From positions 186,001 through 250,000 of the forward strand of contig JADNRV010000006.1 of the NCBI GenBank assembly GCA_015499995.1: 64,000 nucleotides of DNA, written 5' to 3'. The stretch is from Flammula alnicola (taxonomy: Eukaryota > Basidiomycota > Agaricomycetes > Agaricales > Strophariaceae). Below, in pieces: positions 31,427 to 44,000 of the stretch (the stretch's first letter is position 1; every line of letters begins with the position of its first letter). Below the pieces are notes generated by a model, which ran no database searches, was not told the DNA's origin, and saw nothing but the letters and a program-made list of their open reading frames with translations. A program made the translations under genes and the position numbers.

Positions 31427-33162
31427 ATGCTAACACTGTTTAACCTCGGCCTTGCTGTGGTTCTCGTCTCTATCATCTCCATCTTCATTGGCAACAACAA
31501 TGCAGGGTTCGAAAGCGGGTACATTGAGCTAACCAGCTGTTCGAACAGCAGTGACTTGAACACAAGTGTTATTGTCCTGAATTGGTCGCGACCGTTCAAC
31601 GTCAACAAGATTGTCGCCGGAATCTGTGAAAGCCTCTTGGATAATACGGTACTCAATATCATAATTTGGAATAACAATCCCAAGGCATTGTCATTCGAGG
31701 TTCGTGGTTATCCCTAGTTCTCCATACGCAAACACTGAACCAATTGTTCATTCATCCAGGATTTCTCAAATACCTTGTGCCCCGAAACCGCACTTCGTAT
31801 AATTAACTCTCCAGAGAATTTGTATTTTCAAGCACGTTACATGGCCTGTGCTCAAGCCACGACTCCCTACTGCTTCATTCAGGTTTGTACTCCCTGTTTT
31901 TAGGCGTCCACCGCAACTTAAACTTACTCATTAAACAGGATGATGACTATCTCATTCGTCCGGAAATCATCCAAGCCCTGGCTAGTCGGATGAGCAATAC
32001 GCCTCTTTCGTCAATCCATCTGCAACCGCCGAATGAAATGCTTTCCAGCCAGCTGCGCACAACGATTATAGGTCAGAATATCCATACGACCTTTGCATGG
32101 TTGGGCTATGGTACCATCATCAAACGTTCACGGGCGGTCCAATTCTTGTCACTACTTGATAGGCTGGATTTGTCAGAGGAGCAACGTAAAATGGCGGACA
32201 ACTACTTCACTATCTTGAGCAACGATATACCAGAAAGATGGTTCGATGCAGGAATAGAACTTGGAGGTGGACAACCATTTACGGTTGGTGTAGAAGGGGA
32301 AGAGAGGAATAACCGGCACATTGTCGGTATCCCGCTTCCTCCTCTTTCTCCACATTACTAACGAGCTTATAGCTTAAAGCTGCGGAACTGCTGGACTCCG
32401 TTGACTCCGTATCGGCATTGGACAATGTCAGAAACCACAACTTTCCTTATATCCAATCCCCGCAACAACCCCTACACATCTCACGCGTTTCACGCTCTCC
32501 TTGCCACGGCAGAGTTTGTATCTTCGAAACCTCTATCAAATTACTCCCGGACGATATTTACAGCAATAGCTCAGCGTCGGCGATAACGGAGATTCTCGAG
32601 CTTGAGAAACGCAGATTCAACACATTAGGAGAAGACACGGTCTCCAATTATATGCGCTTCCCACCTTGTAATGCGGTCGATGGTGTACGCGACACGGCTT
32701 TCCGCAGTTTCACAAGTATGTGGTTTATTTCGTGGACCTGAAAGCTTTGTTGGGAACAAGCTCTGACTTTGATGTCCCAGATGCGAAACGGGATGACTGG
32801 ATGATGTTAGACATCACGCGGACAATTGTTTACGGCGAGGTGCAGCTCGTTCTAGAGGTCGAAGAGGCAACAGAAAGTATCCTTCGCAAGTCTACTTTCG
32901 AGTCATCTAAAGATGGTACGATTTGGGTAAGTCTCGTTGAGCGTTTCATCGAATCCTACTGTCTGAACTCTTCTGCCAGGATGTCTGGCACCAGCATCTG
33001 ATTTGCACAAACTTGCCGGAACCGGAACATGGAAAAACGCCTCGCTTGAAAGCTTGCAGCCTTATCGCCACTAATGCTCATGCACGATATTTTCGAGTTC
33101 GCTTGCTCCAGGACATGGAAAAAAAATGGGTTGTCCATGAGATGCACATTCAACCGATATAA
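31427..33162 (+). CDS. glycosyltransferase-like type II membrane protein with F5/8-like C-terminus
   Basis: From ATG 31427 the protein has a single N-terminal membrane segment (LGLAVVLVSIISIFIG) followed by NSSDLNTSVIVLNWSRPFNV, CPETALRIINSPENLYFQAR, and the acidic motif CFIQDDDYLIRPEI, a likely DxD nucleotide-sugar/metal site. Then TTFAWLGYGTIIKRS and ADNYFTILSNDIPERWFD-GIELGGGQPFTVG resemble a GT-A acceptor region. The C-terminus CNAVDGVRDTAFRSF, DDWMMLDITRT, FESSKDGTIWDVWHQH and ARYFRVRLLQ looks like an F5/8 type C (discoidin) carbohydrate-binding fold. It ends at 33162. A better-looking start, MSKKFSRLQSFRNEAR at 31315, runs into a stop at about 31441 one frame away, so the cytosolic tail may be cut off by an indel. 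A Golgi location is inferred. The exact GT family is unknown to me. Confidence 0.65.
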
Positions 33163-33750
33163 ACTTTTTTTATTTGATTCCAATTTGAAAGTATCATGAC
33201 TAGTGCCCGGTGCCGGCATACGAGTTGGAGACGAGAAGCGCCTCAACCAGACTATTTGTGAGATGGACCTTGGCAAAATTGGACGGTCATTTGCGAAAGA
33301 GTCCTCTTGAATATGCCACCTAGATGATTTGGTGGATAAATTCGGTCTAGATGTGATGTAATTACCAGCTATAGTAGAGAAGTTATTGGCTACGCTATGC
33401 TCCATTCCGCTAGTTCTGTTTTTTAAAACTGGATGGATACATATAATACTTCAAAATGTTTGACGGGACACTTGATTGAGATAGTCATTGACACCAGCGT
33501 GGCGTCACTATGGCTGCCATCTTGAAGAAAGCTGCCCAAAGATTTCTTCGCAGGTAGGTTATGTGGATGGCTTGACCGATGATCATGGACTGGTAAATTC
33601 ATCCCGACAAAGAGTATGCAGTTTCGTTGGTTTATGCCCTGCATATATAGTACCTGAAAGTTGGAAACTGGTACACATTCGAGTTCGCCATCGCAAAAAA
33701 TGTAACACAATCGGATAGTACAGATTAACTACAAGTAAAATAGCAACTAA
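33163..33750. other. tail-to-tail spacer
   Basis: 588 bp between two converging genes. Open frames of 76-149 codons on both strands overlap each other and the end of the glycosyltransferase-like gene. None has a recognisable domain. Nothing else is seen. Confidence 0.4.
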
Positions 33751-36608
33751 CTAAACCATCGAGCCACTAACAAGAGGGCCCAAAACGGTGTCGAGTTCAA
33801 GTTCGGTAATCAAGTCTTCGATATACTGTAGTTCATCAGGGTAATCAAGGGAAGCCTCCCTTAGCTTTTCAACAAATTTAGGCCAGAACGAAGCTACATC
33901 TGTAGACATTTCAGAATAAACATCGAAATTACCTTTCACCCAAGACAGCAATTTTTTGGCCAACTTCCAATGTGGTTTCCAATCAGCCTTACAGAATTCG
34001 CCGTTCCTTTCCATTTTCCGGTTTTGTATGAAAACTGATTTGGCGGCTTGGCAGGCGACGTAGTCGGATGTCATCCACTGGTCGACAGGTGATCCTTTCT
34101 GAACCTTTGTATCTTGGAATCGTAGGAAAACGAAAGGCAATATCCATATGAGCGCTTCCTGCTCGTGTGCGTATTGTCGCTCAATCTTGCCGTTCCAGTA
34201 ATCGACATCCAGCAAATCAATGGACATGAATGGAATCGTTCCAGTCCTATCTGTCCCAAGCACGCGCAGTTGCCGCCGAGCTATCGCGAGGTCGTAATCA
34301 CTGAGCACGCCGCATTGCTCATCTTTGTTGTACATAGTATTCCAAAGACTTGGATCGCCATGTTCAATACCGAGATTCCAAAGGTATGCATGCACTGGGC
34401 AAGGTTGGGGTTCAATCAACGAGCAGTCAATGCAGGAACGAGGTGCGTACTTTTCACGACTTCCAACCAAGCCTTGACGAAAGGTTTACCAGTGAGAGAT
34501 GTCAGTGCAAACATTTTCTTGAACAATACTAGTCTTAGAATGCGATAGCCTTCTATGGGTACCTTCAACATGCTCCGCATGCGTTGCGTTCCATAAAGTG
34601 GCATGTCTCCGTAGAGCAGCACATCAGGGAGATGCTTTAGCATTTTCTGCGACTGCTCGTCGCCTTCCCGAAGCTCCTTACGTAGATCTTGAATCAACTT
34701 CCCTTCATTTTGGCGAACAACTTCGGGAAAGGAAATCTTGCACGCCAGGTCGGCATGTTCAGGGTTAATGGGAATACACGAGCCAAGGACATTGGTGGCC
34801 CGTCCTCCGACGTGGTGCGCTTTGTTGGATAGTGGATCCTTTAAATTGATCTCTATTTGAGAGAATTCTTTGGGGTTTCCGAGCGAATCAGGATCAAGAT
34901 CTTGCACTCGGAAGATAAAAGTAGATGTTTCTTTCTTCCCATCGTTCCGAGCCGTCGATTTGGCTGACGCGGCACGTAGTGGTCTGGTAGATGTCGGGGC
35001 CGGGGTTGGATTATGCGCCAGGACTGCGGATGGATTTGATTCCACTACAACGCCCCAGTCCCTCAGGTTGAAGCGTTGGAAGGCAAAGAGGAGCACGAGA
35101 AGATCTTTGAGGAAATCGATTCCGTCCGACTGAAGGATGCCTTGCCTATCATAATACCAAATCCATAACTTGCTATCTGTGGAGCCATATTATGGGCAGA
35201 GAAAAACGGGAATACATGCCTATGATACTCACCAATAATGAGCAATGTGATCGCGTGGTGTACTCCTAGTGTGTAGGAGAGCATTTCCATGCCATACACC
35301 GCACATTGCGTTCGAGCGTCAATCATCCTCTGTGAATTGTTGGGAGGTTGGGTAATAGTCTCTTCGTTTGGTGCTGAGGCTGTAGCTTGCTTGGATTCCG
35401 ATCCTTTCCCTTTCATCCGCTTGCGGTCCGATGTTTTGCCTGTGTTGCTGGACGAAGGTGCATTGCCGGATGAAGGTACATTGCTGGATGAAGTGGCAAT
35501 GTTCGACGAACTTGCAACTGGCTCTGTTGAGTCCACTTTCACGCGCTTCGCTGGCGGCTCCTCGCCCTCCACCGCTTGCTGCTTTCTATCGATGGCTTTG
35601 ACCGCTGGGGTATTTTTAACAATGGGATAGGGCGTGAGTACCACTGGGTCCTGACATGAGTTGGGAGTCTGGCGCATCCCGTTAATATATTTAGAAAAGA
35701 GAGCCATTTTTGCTTTCCCATACTTGAGCTCGCACGAACAAAGAACTTGTCCCATTTCAAAAGTCACGTCTGGCGGTTTGTCGTAAGCAGTAGGCATTGT
35801 TGGATTGCTTTCTACACGGGCATCCCCTGCTGCAATACGGGATGTGATACTTACGTCAGGTTTGGTGAATATCGTGGAGTCTTCGTATTTGGTTTTGATA
35901 GTTTTTGGATCATTCTGGTGGAAGCAGCAGTTTAACGGTGACGGATCTTGAAACTTGGAAAGCTGTTCCCGGTTCATTGACAGCAGGTCGAAAGCGCGGT
36001 TGCCCGCCCTTGCAAATGGAGCATACATATCATCTTCTTCTTTAGATCGAGTGCTACATTTTCAACACAAAAAAGTCAACTTCATGATTATGACGACAGT
36101 AATGGAACAACTCACAAGTCCTGTAATTCCTCACGCAATTCTGGGTCTTCGCAGATCGGCAACAGTGCATCTAGACATTCATTGAAGGGTGTATCGAGGA
36201 TGTCCTGACGTATCCCCTGTTGTTCCTCGAGCTCCTTTTTCCATCCCTTTATCTCCGAATCGCCTTCATTGGAAACCTCGCCTGGAGGACCACCTGGTAT
36301 GCGGGGTTAACACGAATCCTCTGGCAATAGCTACTCGACCTACTCTCAGCCTTCCCCTTCGCGTGCTTCACACCCGCTTCCTTCTTTTCAGCATCTAGAG
36401 TTCGAATGCGAGTATCCAATTGCCGTTCGAGGTGCTCAATACGATTTTGGATGTCGACCAATTGTTTCTTCGTCTGCGAATCGTCTTTCAGGATGGAAAA
36501 TAGGAAAGTCCTGAGAAGTTGGTCAAGGTCGCATTCTGTGGAATTGGTAACATCGACAGCCAACTCGTCTTGCAGCTCTTCTACCCTATTATCGATTAAA
36601 AGTATCAT
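33751..36608 (-). CDS. FunK1-type fungal protein kinase
   Basis: FunK1 kinases form a large, mushroom-expanded family of eukaryotic-like kinases of unknown substrates. The likely start is MILLIDNRVEELQDELAVDV at 36608, followed by coiled coil and linker (KQLVDIQNRIEHLERQLD, PFNECLDALLPICEDPEL). Then SKLWIWYYDRQGILQSDGID and FAFQRFNLRDWGVVVE are typical of the FunK1 N-lobe region. A Ser/Asn-rich basic insert (EPPAKRVKVDS, SSNVPSSGNAPSSSNTGK) could be a nuclear localisation signal. In the kinase fold, LACKISFPE holds the ATP-binding Lys, LWNLGIEHGDPSLWNTM is the catalytic loop (HGD in place of HRD) and CGVLSDYDLA is the metal loop (DYD for DFG). It ends GPLVSGSMV at 33751. Catalytic residues look present, so it may be active. 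The N-terminal start is the least certain part. Confidence 0.85.
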
Positions 36609-39193
36609 GACTATTTATGGCACTGTGCTTGTAAGAACTTCTTACAAGTGTGGTAGACTCTGGCTCTGGCTCCGGGAGGCTGACTTGTTCTTGCTGGGCG
36701 TTGGTGTTGCTGTTGTTGTAGCCATTGTGTGACAGATTGCATGGTAGCAAGTGCCACTGGTGGCGGGACTGAGCATTGAGCAACTCGAACTTAGAGCAGT
36801 ATAATCACGTGCCAATATATGTACGTAACTCTATGCTGTCAAATGTTCGATACTCTCACGGGGCGCGGGACGGGCTGGGACGGGTAACGGGTTGGTAACG
36901 GGACAGTCGGCGGGACTATCCCCGACATATCGGAGGAGGAAGCCCAAGAGATCCGAAATTACCCGCAGAACGATGGACACTTTCTGGACTTGGTAAAGGA
37001 ATAAAGGTAGATCGGGGACCGCAGTCCCAAGGTTGAAACAGCTGGACGATGAAATTTGAAGAAAATCCCGCATCCGGCGCACGACGAGTAAGCTGTTCTC
37101 TTGCCAAAATGTTGCAGTGCAGTGAAGGGCATGTCCACGAAAATGTTTCTACTGTTGGCCTCCGAGTCACTGCCTGTCACTGCCTGCCGCTGAACCTGCT
37201 GCCGCTTATCATTGCTAATGCCTGTCTCGACTGGCATCGATACGGAAATGGATATCAGAATCTGCTTACAGGAGACTATGCCTGGCTGGAATTGGCGTTG
37301 ACTGTGGCTACATAGTTCTTTTGGGCATTCTGCGTAGGCTCTTCGGGCAGCTTTACTAGTATGGGCTAGAGATCTTCATATGCTGTTTAGCTTTCATTTT
37401 CTTGGGATTCCTGAATGGCCAGCCCTTCGCATGAAACATTTATTGATAAGTTGGATGAAGTCCGACTAGGCTAGGGCTCGCCGACGGTCCTCGAACGACT
37501 TCCGCCGACCTGATTGCCCAACCGGGAAGAGTTATTTAACTTCTGATCACCAAACGAATTTGAAGGTCGTGCAAGACCTGTTTAACAACTCCGGATATAT
37601 GACACGGAGTACTTATCAGAAGAGGACTCTGAGTTAATTCTATTTCAGATCCAAAGCTTCGTTTTACCACTCACAAGTCAATATTTGACAACTTCTCTCC
37701 CACAAGCTGTAGTATCTCGAATGATGGGCGATAACTGGTCTAAGGGGATTGCCGACCAACACGACGATTCAAGTCTGGGAACATCGTGTGCAGAACGGAC
37801 ATGGAATCCGAAGCACTGGGCGACTATATCTACATCTCAGTCTCTCGGCAACATCCAGCTACTGTGTCTACAAACAGGTCTAGAAATTTATGACCCTCGA
37901 CTCATTTAGCGACGACTATTGGCGCGGCGATGCACGGGTATAGTGAGACCTTTGCATTGAGATTTCCTTTTGCGCTTTTCGGGCGTCAAGATATGCGGAT
38001 ACTCAGCGCTAGCCGGGAAACACTTGCCGAGGAGAGGTATCGTCCAACCGCAATACATTGTCGCCGGTGGAAGGTCGCTTCCTGCTTTCTCTTTGGCCGC
38101 CGAGCAGAGGCGGGTTCAAAGTAATTTAAGAATAAGTGGAAGCTGGTCCAAGGTTGTTGTTCTAGTTGCTCAGCATGATCAGGCTTCGAAATGGCGATAT
38201 GCTGGTCGAGGTTCTTAAAACAAATGAAAATGAAACCCACGTGGCCTGCTTCTGTCGTGCATTCGAGGTCAACGGCGAAGAATTTTCCCTCCCAAATGCA
38301 CTATCTGGACGGCTTGATTGACGATCTTGGGATGGAGAATTCACGGACCCCACCACCAAGTGCGCAAGCGGCGGTTCGGTTGATACGCTTTTTATACAGC
38401 GAGTAAGATCTCTATTTTTTAGATGCATTCGAACTTCACACTCTTCACTGACTCGGGCTCGGGCAGGGTTGACGGAAATTGCAAGCGAAGTCCGTTACAT
38501 TGGATGATTTTGGTGGTTATATTTGATACTTTGTTTCGTGAGTGGGTTCTGTCCTCCCACAGATGCGCTCAGCATGGGAAGCGATGGCTGATTTTGTTGT
38601 CCTCGGACTAATATCCTAGACATGGGCGAAGGTCTGCGAAGGCTGAATTTATCCGGCCCTCGGATGATACTGTTGTCAGTATTTTATTTTCATGATAATA
38701 TATCGTTTACAAATCGTTTGGTTGCCAATACAAGCAGACATTTTAAGAATGGAAGGTAATCCTGACTCAGAGTTCGTGGTCCAAAAAATTCCACCTTTCG
38801 ATGTCTATTTCAATGTTGAATAAAATTCATGATTGGCGTTGGATTGAAGGAATGGCTAGAGCCTAGAGCATCTATAAGTAGTCATCAAATTGATCAAATC
38901 GGCTCTCGTGAAAGGGTAGAAAATGCGGAGGTTTCACTTTGAAATCCACAGAAATTCTCAACGGACATTGGAGGCTATTTGTATACAAGAACTGTTTTAT
39001 GAGGAAGCTCAACGTTCAGTGACATTGAATCTCCCTTATTTCGGACTGACCAATCAGGGAAGAGCATTTGTACCCGTTGATGGAGGCTCTCCGCTTACGT
39101 CACGCTAAGTTGGGGGAGGGGTACAGGAGTGTGAGGTCCGCGTGCGGCGATGAGCTCCTTACGCCGCCCGTTCTCTTTACCTCCTCTCTATAC
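36609..39193. other. 2.6-kb region without a supported gene
   Basis: Open frames here are all under 100 codons and overlapping. One stretch near 38181-38320 (MIRLRNGDMLVEVLKTNENE followed by HVACFCRAFEVNGEEFSLPN) reads like protein but stops after about 50 codons and I cannot place it. Another at 37685-37909 (MTTSLPQAVVSRMMGDNWSK) is also unrecognised. It may contain the remains of a gene or a non-coding transcript. The distal part must hold the NIPSNAP promoter. Confidence 0.4.
36883..36902 (+). repeat. direct repeat GGTAACGGG, 11-bp spacing
   Basis: GGTAACGGG occurs at 36883-36891 and 36894-36902, one helical turn apart, within a GC-rich block of GGGACGGG elements (36866-36902) about 275 bp upstream of the FunK1 ATG. 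It could be a pair of regulatory sites for that gene. Confidence 0.35.
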
Positions 39194-40395
39194 ATGTTTA
39201 CCTCAGTTGCTCGTCGTGTCGCAACGCCTAGTACGCTGGCTTCTGCTAGACGGGGGATCTCAGTGCAGGCAAGTTCGAGGCGTCGTCAATGGAATCAAGC
39301 CCTTGATGTTTACGGTTCACGTTGGCAGTCGTTGTTGCATGGCTCCCCAGAAGCCAAGCAAGCCGGTGACCTTGATATTCAGCAACACTCACGACTGGTA
39401 GGAAGAGGAAAGTACATTCATGATTTCGAGAGTAAATACTTCCTTTTTCCTGTCTCCTGTTGTTATTCTCAAAACCACTTTCTAGTGCATCGTGCTAAAC
39501 CAGACAAGATCGACGAATACAAGAAAGCCGCGTGAGCCTTTCAACACTAGCCTATGATGTCAACGTTCTAAGCTGATATTCCGTAGTGAGCGGTATTACA
39601 AAGGGATTCAAGAGGACCCCCAATTGCATGTCAAACTCACCGGAAACTGGGAAACCTTGGTCGGCGATCAAGACACATTCGTTCACATTCTCGAATACGA
39701 AAACTACGGAGGGTATGACAAGACTATCCAACTCCTCAGGACATCTGAGGTGCGCTGTAGCCACATTATGTTTTCATTCCGTTCTTCGCTAATAACGTTT
39801 CTGCGCCAGCACCACGATGCCTACAAAGCCATGCTGCCATTTTTAACCTCACGCACAAACCAACTGAACCAAGAGTTTGCAATCTTACCGACTGCCCCCC
39901 CTCGTGCAGAAGGAGGGATATTCGAACTGAGGACCTACCAACTGAAGCCTGGAACCCTTTTGGAGTGGGAGAATACATGGTGAGCCGCCCACTCCGTATT
40001 AGTTCAAGTTCTCATGGGTTGACTTTCGTTGCTTCCATAGGAGAAGAGGTATTGAAGCCCGCCGCAAATCCGTCGCGCCCGTGGGTGCATGGTTCTCGCA
40101 GGTTGGACGGCTTCATCAAGTTCACCATATGTGGCAATACCCGTGAGTGACGGCCCGGTTCTTCCTGAGAGCCCTAGCTTAGCTTTATACACACCGTGCA
40201 GAAATCTCCAGACAAGGAAGGATATCCGCGAGAAGGCGTGGCAGATAGACGGATGGGCGGAGACAGTTTCGAAGGTGAGTAACCTGCTGTGCCCAGGTGA
40301 ATGACGTCTTGAAGAACCTTTTCTAGACGGCGCAACTCGCCAAAACGATGGATGCTTCTATCCTTTCCCCACTATCATTCAGTCCTCTCAAATAA
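39194..40395 (+). CDS. NIPSNAP-family mitochondrial protein
   Basis: NIPSNAP proteins have two ferredoxin-like (dimeric alpha/beta barrel) halves and reside in or on mitochondria, where the mammalian members help flag damaged organelles. The ATG at 39194 gives an amphipathic, basic leader (MFTSVARRVATPSTLASARR). Then come WQSLLHGSPEAKQAGDLDIQ, HRAKPDKIDEYKKAA, VKLTGNWETLVGDQDTFVHI and LEYENYGGYDKTIQLLRTS (first half), then GGIFELRTYQLKPGTLLEWE, APVGAWFSQVGRLHQVHHMW and RKDIREKAWQIDGWAETVSK (second half). It ends ILSPLSFSPLK at 40395. About six exons, no frame break. I am confident of the family; the exact role here is unknown. Confidence 0.9.
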
Positions 40396-41087
40396 GGTCT
40401 TTTATATTATATGTATCTGCATCATCCCAGATTAGCGAACTTCTATCATACTGTTCCTAGTCTTTTTATGACACAAGATTGAAGTGGCATGGCAGTGTGA
40501 GTCACGACGAGATTAAATATTAAAGTCTCATGACTCCGATAGTCTTTAGCAAATCGTAAATGCTCTGTCGTAATACATATGTCTATGTGCATCTCTTTCA
40601 AGAGGGCTTCAATAGCCAATCTACTTCCAATGCGAGGGAGAAAGAACGATTCTAAGACGATTATTTTTGAGATCAGTCAGCACAGAACAGCCTGACGGGA
40701 AGCCGTATATTTACCGGGGGTTGTAAGCGTTCGGGAATTATAAGGTTACAGTAACGGAATCCTCGGAAACAGTCCTTGTGAGAGCAACCGCAGTGGCGCA
40801 AATTTGCTCGCTCCATCATTGTTTGGCCACAACAAATACTCACCTTCTAACCACGGAGATGATATGAAGAAGGTTTTCCACACTGCCAGAATGTATTAAA
40901 TGTCCCCCGATGGGTAGGATTTTTCATGGTTGTGTGTCCGTCAATCAGTGTGTGAACTTGATTACCGGCGGCTCAAAAGGAAATACTCGATCGGCCTCAC
41001 GTGTGTCATTGGCGTCTCAGTGCTAGCATTGCTCCCTGCGTTTCTTTCTCCTACTTCCACAACCGATTTCTGCCTTTACCTCTCATA
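40396..41087. other. spacer and promoter region of the Zn2Cys6 factor
   Basis: About 690 bp, AT-rich in the first half, with no coding potential. CACGTG-containing sequence (CTCACGTGTG near 40996-41005) lies about 90 bp upstream of the next ATG and could be an E-box. Confidence 0.35.
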
Positions 41088-44000
41088 ATGGAGTGGCACG
41101 ACTCCGACCCGTCTGAAGACGAGCAGACACACAACGACGACTCGCAAGCAACCTCAAGGAAAAGAAGCAGTCGCGGTAGGTCTAATATGGCTTGCTAGGG
41201 CGTCAGTACTCGGTTTCTGACATATCCTTGCAGCTTGCGATCAATGCCGAAAAACAAAGAGCAAATGCGAGAGGACGAAGGGAGACACTAAAACCTGTAA
41301 AAGCTGTGCTTTGACTGGTACAGGTGAGTGGTTTTTAGCCCTTTTTGATTCTATGTCTCATTAATCGCCATCCTCAGCTTGCACATTTTTGGGTGCGTGT
41401 TAATGGCCAATCACATTCTGTCTACACTCATCCAACTGATGTGCTTATTCCAGGACCGAGCTATAAGCGTGGCCCGCCCAAAGGCTATATTCACGCCATT
41501 GAACAACGATGGCATCAAGTCGAGGCTTTATTAGGCTCCATTCTTCAATGCCCTGACCCAAGAGTTCAGAGTGTTGTCTCTGACCTGCGACAAGACGACC
41601 TTGCCCGAGAGATTTTGGGGCGTGTCGATTCAGGACCATATGTTCGTACTTGTAACCTCTGAACTCCCACCCACGAACTTGTTCACACCAAATCCAAAAC
41701 TTAGGGTCCATCCGGGCGAAGAACACAGCCTGCGGACGCTACGAAAGAAGACTTCTTTGCCTCTATCCTGAAAAGCAATGAAGCTGCGCACGCTGATTCT
41801 TCCAGAGCTCGCAGACAGTCGCGAGTATCCCGGGAAATAGTGTCTTCTAATCAAGGTCAGTCGCGCACACACGAAATTTATCATTCCGCTAACCTTTACT
41901 AAGATCATGGGCTATCTGTCGTTCCTACGAAGGATTGGCAAGACAATCTTTCCAAGCGTCTGGCTTTTGGACCTAGTCCAGGAACAAGCACCCATCTTCC
42001 TGACGACCAGGGAGGTCCCGCGTCGCGGAGAAGAAGATTGAATGGCACAGATAACCAATCCCCGTCGAGCTGGAATTCACTTTACACAATTGATCCAGCA
42101 CCTGGTACGCATCTCATATCGCTTGCAATTGCGCAATTAACGAGGCTGTAGACGACGATTTTAAAAGCGCATCTGAAGGAATGGGACAGCTGTCACTCGA
42201 CGAAAATCAGGAAGTGGGTGCAATATTTATCGATGCCAATCTCAGATATTAACAGAATGATTAAGGTTCGCTTCCACGGACAAGCAAGTGGATTGCATCT
42301 TCTTGGTCGGAATGAACGCACGGATGACCGTATAGATGGAGGGATATGGTAAGTCTTTCCAAGGTCGCTTGGCAGCGTTCTCACACACAGCATCCAGGCG
42401 GTTGCCTATGGCGAGGGTATGGCCTCCCTCAAAATTCGGAATTCAGACCTATCCATCGGGACACATCCACGTCGAGCTCCCGCCGCAAAATATCCAAGAC
42501 AAACTCATTGATCTTTACTTTAACAATATACATCCCATCTTCCCCGTCATCCACAAGACGCGCTTTATGGCGGAATATCGATCCAGGTAATTGATCTTTT
42601 AGCCCCATCTGAAGTTACATACCAATTAAATGGCGACGAATATTCAGGCAACAGAGGTCAGCGCTAGATATTATACATCTTGGATTTATATTCTGATACA
42701 GATATATCAAAGTGATGGCCCTGACTTCAGGGACTCTCCAAGCTCGCACTCGGGATCAACATTTTCTTCTCCAAGACCAGAACCTACTCAAGAAGTCACG
42801 CGTCTATTACTATTCTCGATATTCGCTATCGCGGCCCGTTTCACCGAAGATCAACCTCAGCAACCGGACAATAAGATGTGGGACGCAGGTTGCGAATACC
42901 TGGATAGCGCACGGAATATTCTAAGTTCGTACTCGATTACTCGACACCATGCATTTTCATGTCTCATTGTGTACAGCGAAAGTCTTCCACATCTCCCGGC
43001 CTTCGACGGTGCAGTCCCTTTTGCTCCTGGGATATAGAGAATTTGGTATAGGCTCCATGGAGCAAGGCTGGATTTTTATTGGTACGGCTTTTATTTTGGT
43101 GTGACTCGCACGTTAATCTAACCCGCAATAATAGGTACTGGCATCGAATGGTGAGTCAGTCTGCTACAATGGGGATTTCTATCTCATCCGTGTTGCCAGG
43201 CTTTTGATCTAGGGTTAAACTGTGATTCCTCGAAATGGAAAATGCATGGCCATGACCTTTTCTCTCCCGAGGAGACGCAAACACGTCGCCAGATATGGTG
43301 GGCGTGCATTTTGACAGACAGATATGGGTCTGTGTATATGGGTACGATATCTCATTTATTTTGCGTATTCGATTGCCTCATTGGTATATAGGTCGTCCGA
43401 CCATGATCAAGGACGAGGATTTCGAAACGGGATTACCAAACGTCGATCCAGTAAGTATTGTCCGCTTGAAATGATTTAGAATTTCGAGCTTGACTTCCAA
43501 TACCCTAGGTGGAAGATCGGCAACCTTGGCGGCCTGACTCGACAAAAGACGATTTGCCTTACCCTCCTGTTCCATGTAGGGTTATGAGTGCGTTTTGCGC
43601 CACATCAAGGCTCGGTAGGTAATAAATATTCCGGATGGGCGGCACTCATTTTGTATTTGCTCCTAGCTGTGATTATGGGTGCTATCGTCAGCCAAATATA
43701 TCCCGTACACTCGGTAGCGAGCATATCGAAACAAGCAATGTTGGCCGATCTGGAGAGTCGATTAGACCAGTGGTATATCACGTTGCCGGAAGAGCTTCAA
43801 TACGACGGATCCAGCAAAAGATATACGCCACCGCCGCAGATTCTCTTCTTGCACGTTCGCTACTGGGGTGCAGTGCTCCTGCTCCACCGCGCTTTGTGAG
43901 TCTCCTTTTTTTAATTTATGTTGGCGAAGATACTTACGATGCTTAGCATACCCAATTGGAGAGGGTGAGATATGATTCGGATAGCTTTTGAAAATGTTTT

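Noticed and set aside
42950..43030. Apparent frameshift in the Zn2Cys6 factor before RPSTVQSLLLLGYRE
   Set aside because: An intron from the GTTCGT donor after CTA-A to the GCGAAAG acceptor joins IL to IFHISRPSTVQ in frame, so no indel is needed here.
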